A stretch of 64,000 nt of DNA from Lentisphaeria bacterium (lineage in GTDB: Bacteria; Verrucomicrobiota; Lentisphaeria; Victivallales; Victivallaceae). Shown here piece by piece: positions 41,554 through 50,247 of this stretch (positions are counted from its first letter, which is position 1; each line of letters begins with the position of its first letter). The notes beneath the pieces were generated by a model that had not been told where the DNA came from, made no database searches, and worked only from the letters and a program-made list of their open reading frames with translations. Position numbers and translations under genes: made by a program. Location of the stretch: NCBI GenBank assembly GCA_022009855.1, contig CP091727.1, positions 3,224,001 through 3,288,000 of the forward strand, written 5' to 3'.

Positions 41554-41961
41554 TTGCCCTCGGCCTGGGTTACCAGCGTGATCTCACGGAACCCGGAGTT
41601 TTTGATGAAAGTGAGCAGTTCAATCACGTCATTGTAGGAGCGTTCGCCGTCGGCGCGCAGCAGCACGGTGGTCTTGGGGGAACGCTCCCGGAGCTGTTTG
41701 AGCAGTTCGACCAGTTCATCTTTCGTAACCGTCTCCCGATCGAAAACGATCGTGCCCTGTTTGGTCAATGTGACGCTTTTTGAAGTCGGTTTCGGGCAGT
41801 TTGTCGGCGTTCATTTCCGGCGGATTGACCGAGGTGCCGTACTCCATCAGCGGCATCGTGATCATGAAGACGATCAGCAGAAGAAAGGTCAGGTCGAGCA
41901 GCGGCGTCACGTTGATCTGGTCAATCGCCGCCATCTGGGAACGCGATCTCTTGCGGCGCAT
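41550..41961 (-). CDS. exbD: ExbD/TolR family biopolymer transport protein (one frameshift)
   Basis: INVTPLLDLTFLLLIVFMIT is the ExbD membrane helix with its essential Asp. The periplasmic part ERSYNDVIELLTFIKNSGFR follows after a frame change near 41775. About 137 residues. It begins 2 bases after exbB and overlaps tonB. Confidence 0.9.
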
Positions 41962-41963
41962 GG

Positions 41964-42830
41964 CTACGCCTCCGGCGTTTCCGCCCCGTGGAGGACGGAG
42001 GGGTGTGTAAACGCTGTTGCCGGTGCCGTCACAGGCGCCGGTGCCGGAACCGGCGGAGCCGGCGGCGTGTTGGTTGTCGACGCGTTCCGGTCGAGGGCGA
42101 GCTGTTCGAGCTTGATCCGCACCATGAACTCCTCGGTGAAGTTGTCCATGGTGACGGTGAGGTTGCGGATTGTCGCGGTGAGCAGGTTGTAGCCGACCAG
42201 GGAGGGATGGCCACGATCAGACCGGCCACGGTCGTGAGCAGTGCTCCGGCGACACCGGGGGCGAGGGCGGTGAAGTCCGACTTGCCCGCCGCGGCGATGC
42301 CGCAGAAGGCGAGCATGACGCCCCACACCGTGCCGAAGAGTCCGCAGAAGGGGCTGACGCTGACCAGCGTGGCGAGCAGACCGATCCGGGTTTCCAGCTC
42401 CTGGATCTGGCCGGAGACCTCCCGCTCGAGCACCGCTTCGATGGCGTTGTACTGGGCGTCGGAGAGCTTGACCGGCCGGGTGTTGATTCCGGCGGAGAAC
42501 TGCTGGTTGAGGGCGTCGCTTTCGTAGAATTCGAGCAGTTTGCCGACACCGGCGGAGTAGATGATCCCGACCGGGCTGGCATCGAGCTGCCCTTCGCGCA
42601 CCAGCGCCGGAGTGGCGATGTTGCGCTTGTTGCTGCGGAATCGGGCGATGAAGCGCTGGGAGAGTTTGCGTGCCCGGTAGAGCGCCATCGCCTTGTCGAT
42701 CATGACGGTCCAGGTGAAGACCGAGCCGATGAGCAACAGAACGACGATGCCTTTGCCGACATTGTCGCTGTTTTCAAACGCATAATAGACGCCCGGAGAC
42801 GCCGCGAAAAGGGGTGAACGGGATGCCCAT
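41964..42830 (-). CDS. exbB: ExbB/TolQ/MotA family proton channel protein (frameshifts)
   Basis: Inner-membrane channel subunit. GLLATLVSVSPFCGLFGTVW, GVMLAFCGIA and PGVAGALLTTVAGLIVAIP are the two conserved helices. The N-terminal FAASPGVYYAFENSDNVGKG precedes the first helix; an extra C near 42805 breaks the frame after the ATG at 42828-42830. Another frame change lies near 42205. The tail is extended and rich in Pro/Ala/Thr, unlike typical ExbB. About 289 residues. Confidence 0.87.
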
Positions 42831-42851
42831 AGATAAAAACTCCGCCGAAAG

Positions 42852-42906
42852 TTGAAAAATGCACTTTATAAAATATAATACAGGGATTATATTCTACAAG
42901 TAGAAT
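42852..42906 (+). promoter_or_regulatory. Promoter and candidate operator of the ROK gene
   Basis: TTGAAA (42852-42857), 16 bases, TATAAT (42874-42879). Downstream at 42891-42906 lies the perfect palindrome ATTCTACAAGTAGAAT (7+2+7), placed to block early transcription. Confidence 0.6.
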
Positions 42907-42942
42907 TTTTAAGGGAAATTCACATTAATTTCGGAGAAAAAC

Positions 42943-43930
42943 ATGTCCCAGCAGAAACTCGTTCTCGGTTTCGACATCGGCGGAACCAAAATCGGCATCG
43001 GTCTCGGAACCGGCGACGGCAAACTTCTCGGCAAGGGCCGGATTGAAAACGTCAACACCCGTCCGGAGGATGTTCTCCCGGAAATGGTCCGCGTGGCGCG
43101 GAAACTGGTCGAAGAGGCCGGGCTGAAAATGGCGGACATCGCTGCGTTCGGCATCTCCGCGCCGTTCCCCGCCGACCCGGTCAACGGCATCCTCACGGCG
43201 CCCACCAACAATGCGTTGTGGCGGAATGTGCCGATTCTCCGTTACCTCAAGGACGAGCTCGGCATCGACGGCTGTTTCGAGAATGACGCCAACTGCGGCG
43301 CACTGGCCGAGTGGTTCTTCGGCGCCGGGCGCGGATGCACCGATTTCATCTATCTTACGATGAGCACCGGCATCGGCGGCGGCATCATCGCGGCCGGGCG
43401 GCTGGTCCGCGGCAACGGCACCACCCTCAGCGCCGGGGAGCTCGGCCATATCTGCGTCGAGCTGAACGGGCGGCAGTGCAACTGCGGCATGAAGGGGTGC
43501 TATGAAGCCTACCGCGGGCGGGCGCGCTCTCGCTCAGCGGATGCAGGAGGAGCTGCGCGACAAACCCGACAGCATGATCATGCAGCTGGTCGGCGGAGAC
43601 GTGGAGAAGATCGATATGGTGCCGTTCGAGAAGGCGGTCCGCGCCGGGGATCCCTACGCGGTGGCGCTGTGGGACGAGATGAGTCTGCGCAACGCGCAGG
43701 CGTTCGGCATGTACATCAACATCTTCAATCCGCAGCGGCTGGTGCTCGGCACGCTGGCCTGGGCGGTCGGCGACCTCTACACCGATCCGATCCGGAAGTA
43801 CCTGCCTCGTTTCTGCTGGGCGGCGCCGCTGGCCGCCTGCGAGATCGTTCCGAGCGAACTTCGGCGCGACATCGGTTACTATGCGGGCGTGGCCGCCGCG
43901 CTCAACTACCTCAAGGAACAGGGCCGATAG
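42943..43930 (+). CDS. ROK family sugar kinase (glucokinase-like) (one frameshift)
   Basis: LVLGFDIGGTKIGIGLG is the phosphate-binding loop, FENDANCGALAEWFFGAGRG and YLTMSTGIGGGIIAAGRLVR follow, and the zinc site is GHICVELNGRQCNCGMKGCY. The frame changes near 43512 at EAY(A)GGRALAQRM. About 329 residues. No N-terminal helix-turn-helix, so a kinase rather than a repressor; glucose or N-acetyl-hexosamine are likely substrates. Monocistronic, divergent from exbB. Confidence 0.88.
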
Positions 43931-44065
43931 TCCGTTCCGCGCCGCGGATGCGTCGGAGAGACGGCATTGAGCGGCGCAGCAGAGACGAAGCCGAATCCGG
44001 CGGAACCCCGCCGTTTCGGCGCCGGATCATGTTTCCCGCGCCGGGGAGGAGAAGGAGAAACGCGG

Positions 44066-44797
44066 TTATTTCTCCGTCGCGACCGGTGCCGGAGTCCGGT
44101 TTCCCGGTTCCGGCAGGAGGTAGCGATAGGCCGCGCGCGCGATGGATGCACCGTAGGCGAGCATGGAGTTGCGGTCCACGGTGATCTCTCCGAAGTTGGC
44201 AAAGGGGATTGCGATCGTCTGGGCGTTGCGCACGAAGGGCAGTTCGGCGGCATAGTGTTTGATCGTTCTGCCCTGTGTGTAGTTTTGCGCGGTGTTCCAC
44301 GAAGTGCCGAAGGGGATGTTGTTCTGCTTGAAGTAGGGGGCCTGCGGAACCCGCTCCGCCTCCAGCTGATCGGCGAAGCGCTCCATTTCGTGGTCCATCC
44401 GCGCGATTCCGATGCCGACCATATAGGAGGTCTCGTTCGAGTTGCCGCGAAGCCACGGGCAGTGCAGATCCAGCACGAATGCGGGTTTTTCGCGGAGCAG
44501 CAGGGCGCGGAGCGCGATTGTTTCCGGATAGATGCCCGGCGGCTGATCGTCCCGCGCGTGGTCGTGCGGAACGCGGTTCTTGCCCTGATCTCCCTCTTCC
44601 ACACCATCCTTGTCGACGAACGGGACGGCGAACACCGCGACGTGCTGCCGGAATGTGCGCCCGAATCGATCGTCCGCCAGAACCGCGCGCAGAAAACCCT
44701 CCATGGCGTGGGTCGCCATCGTTTCGCCCGCATGGTGACGCGACGTGAGCAGGATTGTGAATTTCGGAGTGTTTTCCCGGAGTGTGAGCAGTTCCAC
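44066..44797 (-). CDS. M14-family zinc carboxypeptidase-like protein, N-terminus missing
   Basis: KFTILLTSRHHAGETMATHA carries the HxxE zinc ligands and FVLDLHCPWLRGN the third histidine of M14 peptidases; FANFGEITVDRNSMLAYGA near the end suits the family's catalytic region. The open frame is 243 residues from a GTG at 44795-44797. It begins directly at the catalytic core, and an in-frame TGA lies just upstream after ILCRS, so the N-terminal domain usual in bacterial relatives is lacking. A decayed or truncated gene is possible. No signal peptide is visible. Confidence 0.65.
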   Translation of the reverse strand: MELLTLRENTPKFTILLTSRHHAGETMATHAMEGFLRAVLADDRFGRTFRQHVAVFAVPFVDKDGVEEGDQGKNRVPHDHARDDQPPGIYPETIALRALLLREKPAFVLDLHCPWLRGNSNETSYMVGIGIARMDHEMERFADQLEAERVPQAPYFKQNNIPFGTSWNTAQNYTQGRTIKHYAAELPFVRNAQTIAIPFANFGEITVDRNSMLAYGASIARAAYRYLLPEPGNRTPAPVATEK

Positions 44798-44975
44798 CTT
44801 CCTCCCTTTTCAGCTGCGGCAGAGTATGCCGGGGCGCGGCGGGTTCCTGATAGCGGCGGGCATGCCGTTTTGTCTCCCGGGAAGCCTGAACTGCTCCCGC
44901 CGCCGCCCCGGGGCTGTTGAAATCTCACCGGTCCCGGTTGCTGAAAAAAACTTCGATCTTTTTTTATCGAATGAG

Positions 44976-45003
44976 TTGAAAAAAGCATCTTTCATGTTAT
45001 ATT
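44976..45003 (+). promoter_or_regulatory. Promoter of candidate small RNA
   Basis: TTGAAA (44976-44981), 16-base spacer, TATATT (44998-45003). No credible gene follows before the terminator at 45160-45199. Confidence 0.55.
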
Positions 45004-45009
45004 GGGTAA

Positions 45010-45199
45010 TAGATAAATAATTATCGATCGAAAGAGATCGATGGCTGATTGGATCAATTTCAGGCAAAAAAGCCTGTAGAAAGATTTCCCTCTTTCCTTC
45101 TCCCGACCGGACGCTTTCCCGGCGTCCGGTTCCGTCCGTTCTTTCCCTGGGCGGACGGGCGCCGGCCGAATCCCCCATACTTCGGCCGGCGTTTTTTTT
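45010..45199 (+). ncRNA. Candidate structured small RNA, about 190 nt
   Basis: Between a promoter and a terminator, five consecutive hairpins can be drawn: ATCGATC/GATCGAT (45023-45042), CAGGC/GCCTG (45061-45076), ACCGGACGC/GCGTCCGGT (45106-45130), CCGTCCG/CGGACGG (45132-45158) and the terminator stem. Loops and linkers repeat pyrimidine-rich UUUCCC and CUUCUCCC, which could pair with Shine-Dalgarno sequences. The only sense frame (45049-45270) runs through the terminator and resembles nothing known. I do not recognise it as 6S, SRP, tmRNA or RNase P RNA. Inference; no homology check was possible. Confidence 0.5.
45160..45199 (+). terminator. Strong intrinsic terminator of the candidate small RNA
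   Basis: CGCCGGCCGAA (45160-45170... stem) pairs with TTCGGCCGGCG (45181-45191), followed by eight T (45192-45199). Confidence 0.8.
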
Positions 45200-45203
45200 G
45201 CGT

Positions 45204-46038
45204 TTATTCTAGGGAACCGGCGTTTTTCCGCCGGGCCTTTCCGGCGGAGATGCCGAACTTTCTCTTGTAGAGTTTGAGAAAGTAGTTGCTGTCGCAGAAG
45301 CCGGTCGCGGCGGCGATCTGGTCGATGGTGAGGTCGGATTCCTCCAGCAGGGCACAGGCGTGGCGCATGCGCAGCTCCAGCAGATACTGGATCGGAGAGG
45401 TGTCGAACTCCTGATGAAATTTGCGCAGGAACTGGTTCCGGGACATGCCGGAGCGTCTGGCGAGCAATTCGAGAGTCAGCTTTTCGTTGAAGTGCTGTTC
45501 CATGTATTCCGCAGTGTCGGCCAGACGGAGATCGTGGCGAATGTACTGGGGGTCCATGACTGGGCGAGCAGAAGCAGCAGCATGCTGAAGCGGGAACGCA
45601 GCTGCACATGTGCGTTCGGCGTCTCTCTTCGTAGATGCGGAACATCTGGCTGAGGAGCTTCCGGACATCGTGGAACAGCAGTCCGCTGAGCCGCAGCTGG
45701 AAACTTCGGCACTCGGAACGGAACAGCTCCTCGCGGTTGTGCAGAAAGGAGAGCGTCACCCCCATCGCCTGAAACAGATCCGGCGCACAGGAGAGATTGT
45801 ACAATTCGCACCCTGTCGTTTCCGGATATCCGTGACGGCAGCCCGGATGAATGATCGTGACGCAGCCCGGATAAAGATTGCCGCGCGCCCCGTCGAGGAG
45901 CTGCACCGCCGTACCGGCAACGATCATCACGATCTCGATGCAGCTGTGCCCGTGTTCCCCCACCGGATTTTTCAGAATGTGATGGGTCATGTCGAAAAGG
46001 ATGTCGTCGACCTGGCCGGAGGGAGAATAAATCTCCAT
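45204..46038 (-). CDS. AraC-family transcriptional regulator (one frameshift)
   Basis: N-terminal cupin-like sensing domain: GEHGHSCIEIVMIVAGTAVQ, then VTIIHPGCRHGYPETTGCEL. C-terminal double helix-turn-helix: LTLELLARRSGMSRNQFLRK and LTIDQIAAATGFCDSNYFLK, then LYKRKFGISAGKAR. A frame change near 45555 joins them. About 278 residues; ATG 46036-46038 has GGAG upstream. Divergent from the rhamnosidase-like operon, which it probably activates. Confidence 0.87.
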
Positions 46039-46071
46039 AACGGAACTCCGTATTTGACATCGCATCGCTTC

Positions 46072-46137
46072 TTTTGGTGATAATATATGATATTTTGGTG
46101 ATTTTATCAAGGTTTTTTTCTGAAAATCTGGTATAAT
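46072..46137 (+). promoter_or_regulatory. AraC-type direct repeats and promoter of the GH78-like operon
   Basis: TTTTGGTGAT occurs at 46072-46081 and again at 46093-46102, exactly 21 bases (two helical turns) apart. TATAAT (46132-46137) follows without a good -35, as at activator-dependent promoters. Confidence 0.6.
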
Positions 46138-46179
46138 GTCAGATAGAGAGAACGAAGAAAACAGGAAACTGAAACGCAG

Positions 46180-48217
46180 ATGAACGATCTTCGAACATTA
46201 CCGGGCGCCTGGTGCCGGATTCCCGGGGGCAAAGCGGACTATTCGCTGTTCCGGCGGAAATTTCATCTTGGAGCTCCGGCGCGTCTTCGACTGCTGGTGA
46301 GTGCGGACAGCCGGTGCAATCTGTATTTGGATGGTGAATTTCTCTGCCGCGGTCCGGTTCGCGGCGATCTCGAACATTACCACTATGAGTGCCGTGAGGT
46401 GGAACTTGCCGCCGGAGATCATCTGCTTGCCGCCGAAGTTCTGCATTGGAGCGACGGGTTTCTCGCCCCCTGGAGCGAAGTTCATTATGACGCCGCGTTC
46501 CTTCTGCTCGGCGAGTGCGGCGGGGAGCTGCTTTCGACAGGAGGAGCGTGGAGGTGCTATGCTGATTCCCGGCGGCGTCTCCGCCCCTGGAAGGAGGCGT
46601 GGAGCTACAGCGGCAATGTTCCGATTGCTCCCATGGAGGAGTATTCCGGGGGCACGGTTCTTGAGGATTGGAATACGCTTTCCTTCGATGATTCCGGCTG
46701 GAGCCCGCCGGAGAAAGTTGCACTTCCCTGCTTCGCCGGAAGTTGCCGCGTCGATCCGCCCAGTCGGTGGAAGCTGCGGGAGAGCGCGATTCCGCCGATG
46801 GAGACCGAAGCGATCCGGATTGCCGCGATATTGAGCGGAGAGAGCGGCTCTCTGCACCTCTCCGAGGAAGGGGATCTGCGCGGGAGTGTCCCGGCGGGGA
46901 AGCATATTCTCCTGCTGGATCTCGGGCGTTACTACACCCATCTGCCCCGCCTCCGGGCGGAGGGGGGCGGGAAGCTGCCGCATGGCCTACGCGGAAACGT
47001 TGTTTCTGGAGGGTGCGAAGTGTGCCTGCCGGGATCCGGTTCCGGGCGGCGCGATCGGGGAACACGGCTATGCCGACCGGATTGAATTTGCCGGAGGAAA
47101 GACGAGGTTTCAGCCGTTCTGGTACCGTTCCGGGCGGTATGTCGAGCTGGAGTTCGAGTTGTCTCCAGACGGTGGAGCTGGAGCTGCGCTTTGAATTTCT
47201 CGCCTATCCGCTGAAGCGTCGGGTGGAGTTTCACGCCCGGAGGATCCGGCGCTCGAGCGGATTTTCGAAACCGCGTGGCACACCGCCCGGTGCTGTGCGC
47301 ATGAGCACTACGAGGACTGCCCCTACTGGGAGCAGATGCAGTACGCGGGCGACACCCGGATTCAGGCGCTGATCTCCTACATCGGCAGCGGGGACGGGCG
47401 ACTGGGGCGGCAGGCGATCCGCCAGTTCGACGAATCCCGGATTGCGTCGGGTCTGACGATGTCGCGTTATCCCACGAACTTCCGGCAGGTGATACCGGGC
47501 TTCAGTCTGTTCTGGATCATGATGGTGGCCGATCACTACTCGTTTTTCCATGACGTGGAGCTCATTCGTGAGCACTGGAACGGAATTCGGGATGTACTGG
47601 ATTTCTTTGAGACTCACCGTCTGGAATCCGGCCTGATCGGACCGGTGGCGGGTGGAATTTCAGCGACTGGGTTCCCGGCTGGCTGCACGGCAGCAGCAGC
47701 CGCGGCGAGGAGCTGCCCGAGACGCTGTTGAATCTTCTGTATGCCGAGTGCTGCCGTCTTGCCGGAGAGCTGGCGGAGGCGGCGGGCGTGGAAGGTTCCG
47801 GATATGCTGACCGCCGGGCGCGGGTGCTGGCGGCGGTAAACCAGTTCTGCTATGCGGAGAAGGAGCAGCTTTATACCGATGTGCCGGGGCGTCCGTGGTA
47901 CAGTCAGCATGCGAATGCGTGGGCGGTTCTGGCGGGGGCGGCCACCGGAACGCGGGCGGAAAAAGCTGGCGGATGCGGTGCTGGGGGATCCGCGCCTTGG
48001 CCGCTGCACCCTCTATTTTTCATTTTACCTGCTGGAATTGATGCGCAAACTGAACCGCTACGATGATTTCAGAAAAATTCTGGAACAATGGAGCGGAATT
48101 CTGGAACAGGGGTTCACGACGTTTCCGGAGTGTCCCGGCGAGACCCGCAGCGATTGCCACGCCTGGAGTGCCGGCCCGTTCTATCAGCTGTTGAAATGGC
48201 GGCGGCCGCAGAGTTGA
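46180..48217 (+). CDS. Alpha-L-rhamnosidase-like protein (GH78 family) (frameshifts)
   Basis: N-terminal beta domains ([20 protein letters not shown]) as in GH78, then the (alpha/alpha)6 barrel: [40 protein letters not shown] and [10 protein letters not shown] near the predicted acid. It ends [18 protein letters not shown]. The C-terminal beta-sandwich normally following the barrel is missing, as the stop is at 48215-48217. Frame changes near 46975, 47165, 47240, 47665 and 47960. About 679 codons. No signal peptide, so probably cytoplasmic. Likely removes terminal rhamnose or a related sugar. Confidence 0.75.
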
Positions 48218-48267
48218 GGGAATATTTTGTCAACGTAACGGAGGGAGAAATCATGAAGGAGGTGCTG

Positions 48268-49002
48268 ATGAGGAAAGAGAGACGCGGCGTTCGGGCGGAA
48301 TGTAATTTTACTCTGATCGAACTCCTGATCGTGATCGCGATCATCGCGATTCTCGCCGCGCTGCTGCTGCCGGCGTTGAACAAGTCGCGGGATCGGGCGC
48401 AGACGATCAAATGTCTGGGCAACCTGAAGCAGATCGGCACGGCTGCCGCGGCCTATTCGATTGATTTCGAGGGGTATGTCGCCAGTCAGAACCTCGGACT
48501 CCGCAGCAATTACGCCTGGGACTGGCAGTACGGCTCCCGCTACCTCGGCTACTCGGTTTCAGCAACCGGCTACCCGGTCAACGCATGGCCGGTTTTCCGC
48601 TGCCCGGCGGATACGACGGAGATTCTTCTCGATGGGAACAACAAAAGCAATCAGCGGGAGTCCTACGGATTGGTCTCGCTGATTCAGGGATACGAACTCA
48701 ACGGGGCCGTCACTCCCATGCCGAAACTGAATCGTTTCAAACGCCCGGCCGCCACCTATCAGGTCGCGGAATCCGACTACCGGGGGCTGATGGAGTCGAC
48801 CAATGTCGCAAGTTTCAAAAACAGCCGGGTCGGGGAGAACGGTTCGGACAGTCAGGTGATTCTGGGGAACTCCTTCCATGTCGGCCCCAACCATGCGAAC
48901 GGCGGAGTATTCCTGTTTCTCGACGGGCACACCGAGCAGAGAAAGCACTGGAAGAACCGCTACGAAAAAACCTGGTGGAGTACCCTTCGAATGCGGCGAT
49001 AG
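48268..49002 (+). CDS. Prepilin-type pseudopilin
   Basis: [13 protein letters not shown] leader, then [20 protein letters not shown] and [20 protein letters not shown]. The C-terminal part has [20 protein letters not shown], the H...DGH motif. Intact, 244 residues. ATG 48268 chosen because AAGGAGG is 5 bases before it; an ATG at 48253 is an alternative. Lies between the GH78-like gene and the genes for secreted proteins, all in one direction. The -1 residue is Asn. Confidence 0.85.
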   Translation: MRKERRGVRAECNFTLIELLIVIAIIAILAALLLPALNKSRDRAQTIKCLGNLKQIGTAAAAYSIDFEGYVASQNLGLRSNYAWDWQYGSRYLGYSVSATGYPVNAWPVFRCPADTTEILLDGNNKSNQRESYGLVSLIQGYELNGAVTPMPKLNRFKRPAATYQVAESDYRGLMESTNVASFKNSRVGENGSDSQVILGNSFHVGPNHANGGVFLFLDGHTEQRKHWKNRYEKTWWSTLRMRR

Positions 49003-49070
49003 CGGCCATCACCGAAGATTGAGGGGGCATTGCCCCATGAACCCATGAACCGAACAAGGAGGATGAAACA

Positions 49071-49666
49071 ATGAAACAAACCGCATGGATTCTTTTCGTC
49101 GTTGTCTGTCTGTCGACCGGCCTGCTCGAAGCGTATGAAAAGCCGAATTATCAGGGGCTGGACTGGATGGATGCGGAGAAGCGGGTCATCAAGGGGCCGA
49201 AATCGTACGCGGCCTACGTTGGGACCATTCCGAAACGGAACGATCTCCTGAAAGCCTCGTTCGACGGGAGTTCGATCACGATGGATACCCGGGATTTCTA
49301 CGCGCTTCCCGATCAGAAGAAGGAGGTGATGATCACCTTGTTCGGCATTGGGAAGGAGGATGGCGTCCGGCTGAAGCCGGGAGAGACGAAAGGGGAGGTG
49401 TGGAACTGTTACCAGCTTCGGATCAAAGGACCGGCGGGGGGACAGGTCGCACTGATCTTCGAGGGGAGGCGCGATGAGAAGTTCAATCGCGGCCATTTCC
49501 GGTCGACAAGATCTTCACGCTTGACGGCACGGAGCAGACGCTCGTTCACAAGCTGGAGCTTCCCGCTGACCTGAAGGGGTTCGGTCTCCGGCTCGACCTG
49601 AAGACGCCGGGGGTGTTCCGCTTCGAGGCGCCGGACTTCTACATCGAGAATAAGGCGGAGAAGTGA
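49071..49666 (+). CDS. Secreted protein with a duplicated domain of unknown function (one frameshift)
   Basis: Signal peptide QTAWILFVVVCLSTGLLEA. The mature part YEKPNYQGLDWMDAEKRVIK, then KGPKSYAAYV, VWNCYQLRIKGPAGGQVALI and LRLDLKTPGVFRFEAPDFYI looks like an all-beta, carbohydrate-binding-like domain. About 198 residues with a frame change near 49500. Nearly the same sequence forms the N-terminal domain of the next protein. AAGGAGG site 8 bases before the ATG. I do not recognise the domain. Confidence 0.7.
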
Positions 49667-50247
49667 AGATGAAGAGCAGGATATTCCTCTGTGGTGTTGC
49701 ACTGGGACTGGCTGCTCTCCGCCGGAGCATACGGGAAACCGGACTATCGGGGGCTGGACTGGAAGGATGCGGAGAAGCGGGTCATCAAAGGACCGAAATC
49801 GTACGCGGCTTTCGTTTCGACCATTCCGAAACGGAACGATCTCCTGAAAGCCTCGTTCGACGATAGTTCGATCACGATGGATACCCGGGATTTCTACGCG
49901 CTTCCCGATCAGAAGAAGGAGGTGATGCTCTACCTGCCCGGCATCCGGAAGGAGGATGGCGTCCGGCTGAAGCCGGGCGAGGTGAAAGGGGAGGTGTGGA
50001 ACTGTTACCGGATCCGGATCAAGGGACCGGCGGGGGGACAGGTCGCGCTGATTTTCGAGGGAAGGCGGGCTAAGAAGTTCAACAACGGCCATTTCCGGGT
50101 CGACAAGGTCTTCATTCTCGACGGCACGGAGCAGACGCTCGTTCACAAGCTGGAACTCCCCGCCGATCTCGAGAGTTTCGGGCTCCGGCTGGATCTGAAG
50201 ACGCCGGGGGTGTTCCGCTTCGAGGCGCCCGACTTCTACACGGAGAA
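49141..50247 (+). repeat. Tandem duplication of about 510 bases
   Basis: Bases 49141-49650 and 49737-50247 are near-identical over most of their length; for example, CGAAACGGAACGATCTCCTG and TTCTACGCGCTTCCCGATCA occur in both. The first copy is a stand-alone gene; the second is the N-terminal domain of the large glycosidase. Confidence 0.9.

Noticed and set aside
43906..44988. 360-codon minus-strand frame overlapping the M14 gene
   Set aside because: Out of frame with the M14 motifs; Arg/Ser-rich translation typical of a shadow frame.
45049..45270. Small 73-codon plus-strand protein in the candidate RNA
   Set aside because: It runs through a strong terminator and into the antisense of the AraC gene, with no ribosome site or recognisable features.
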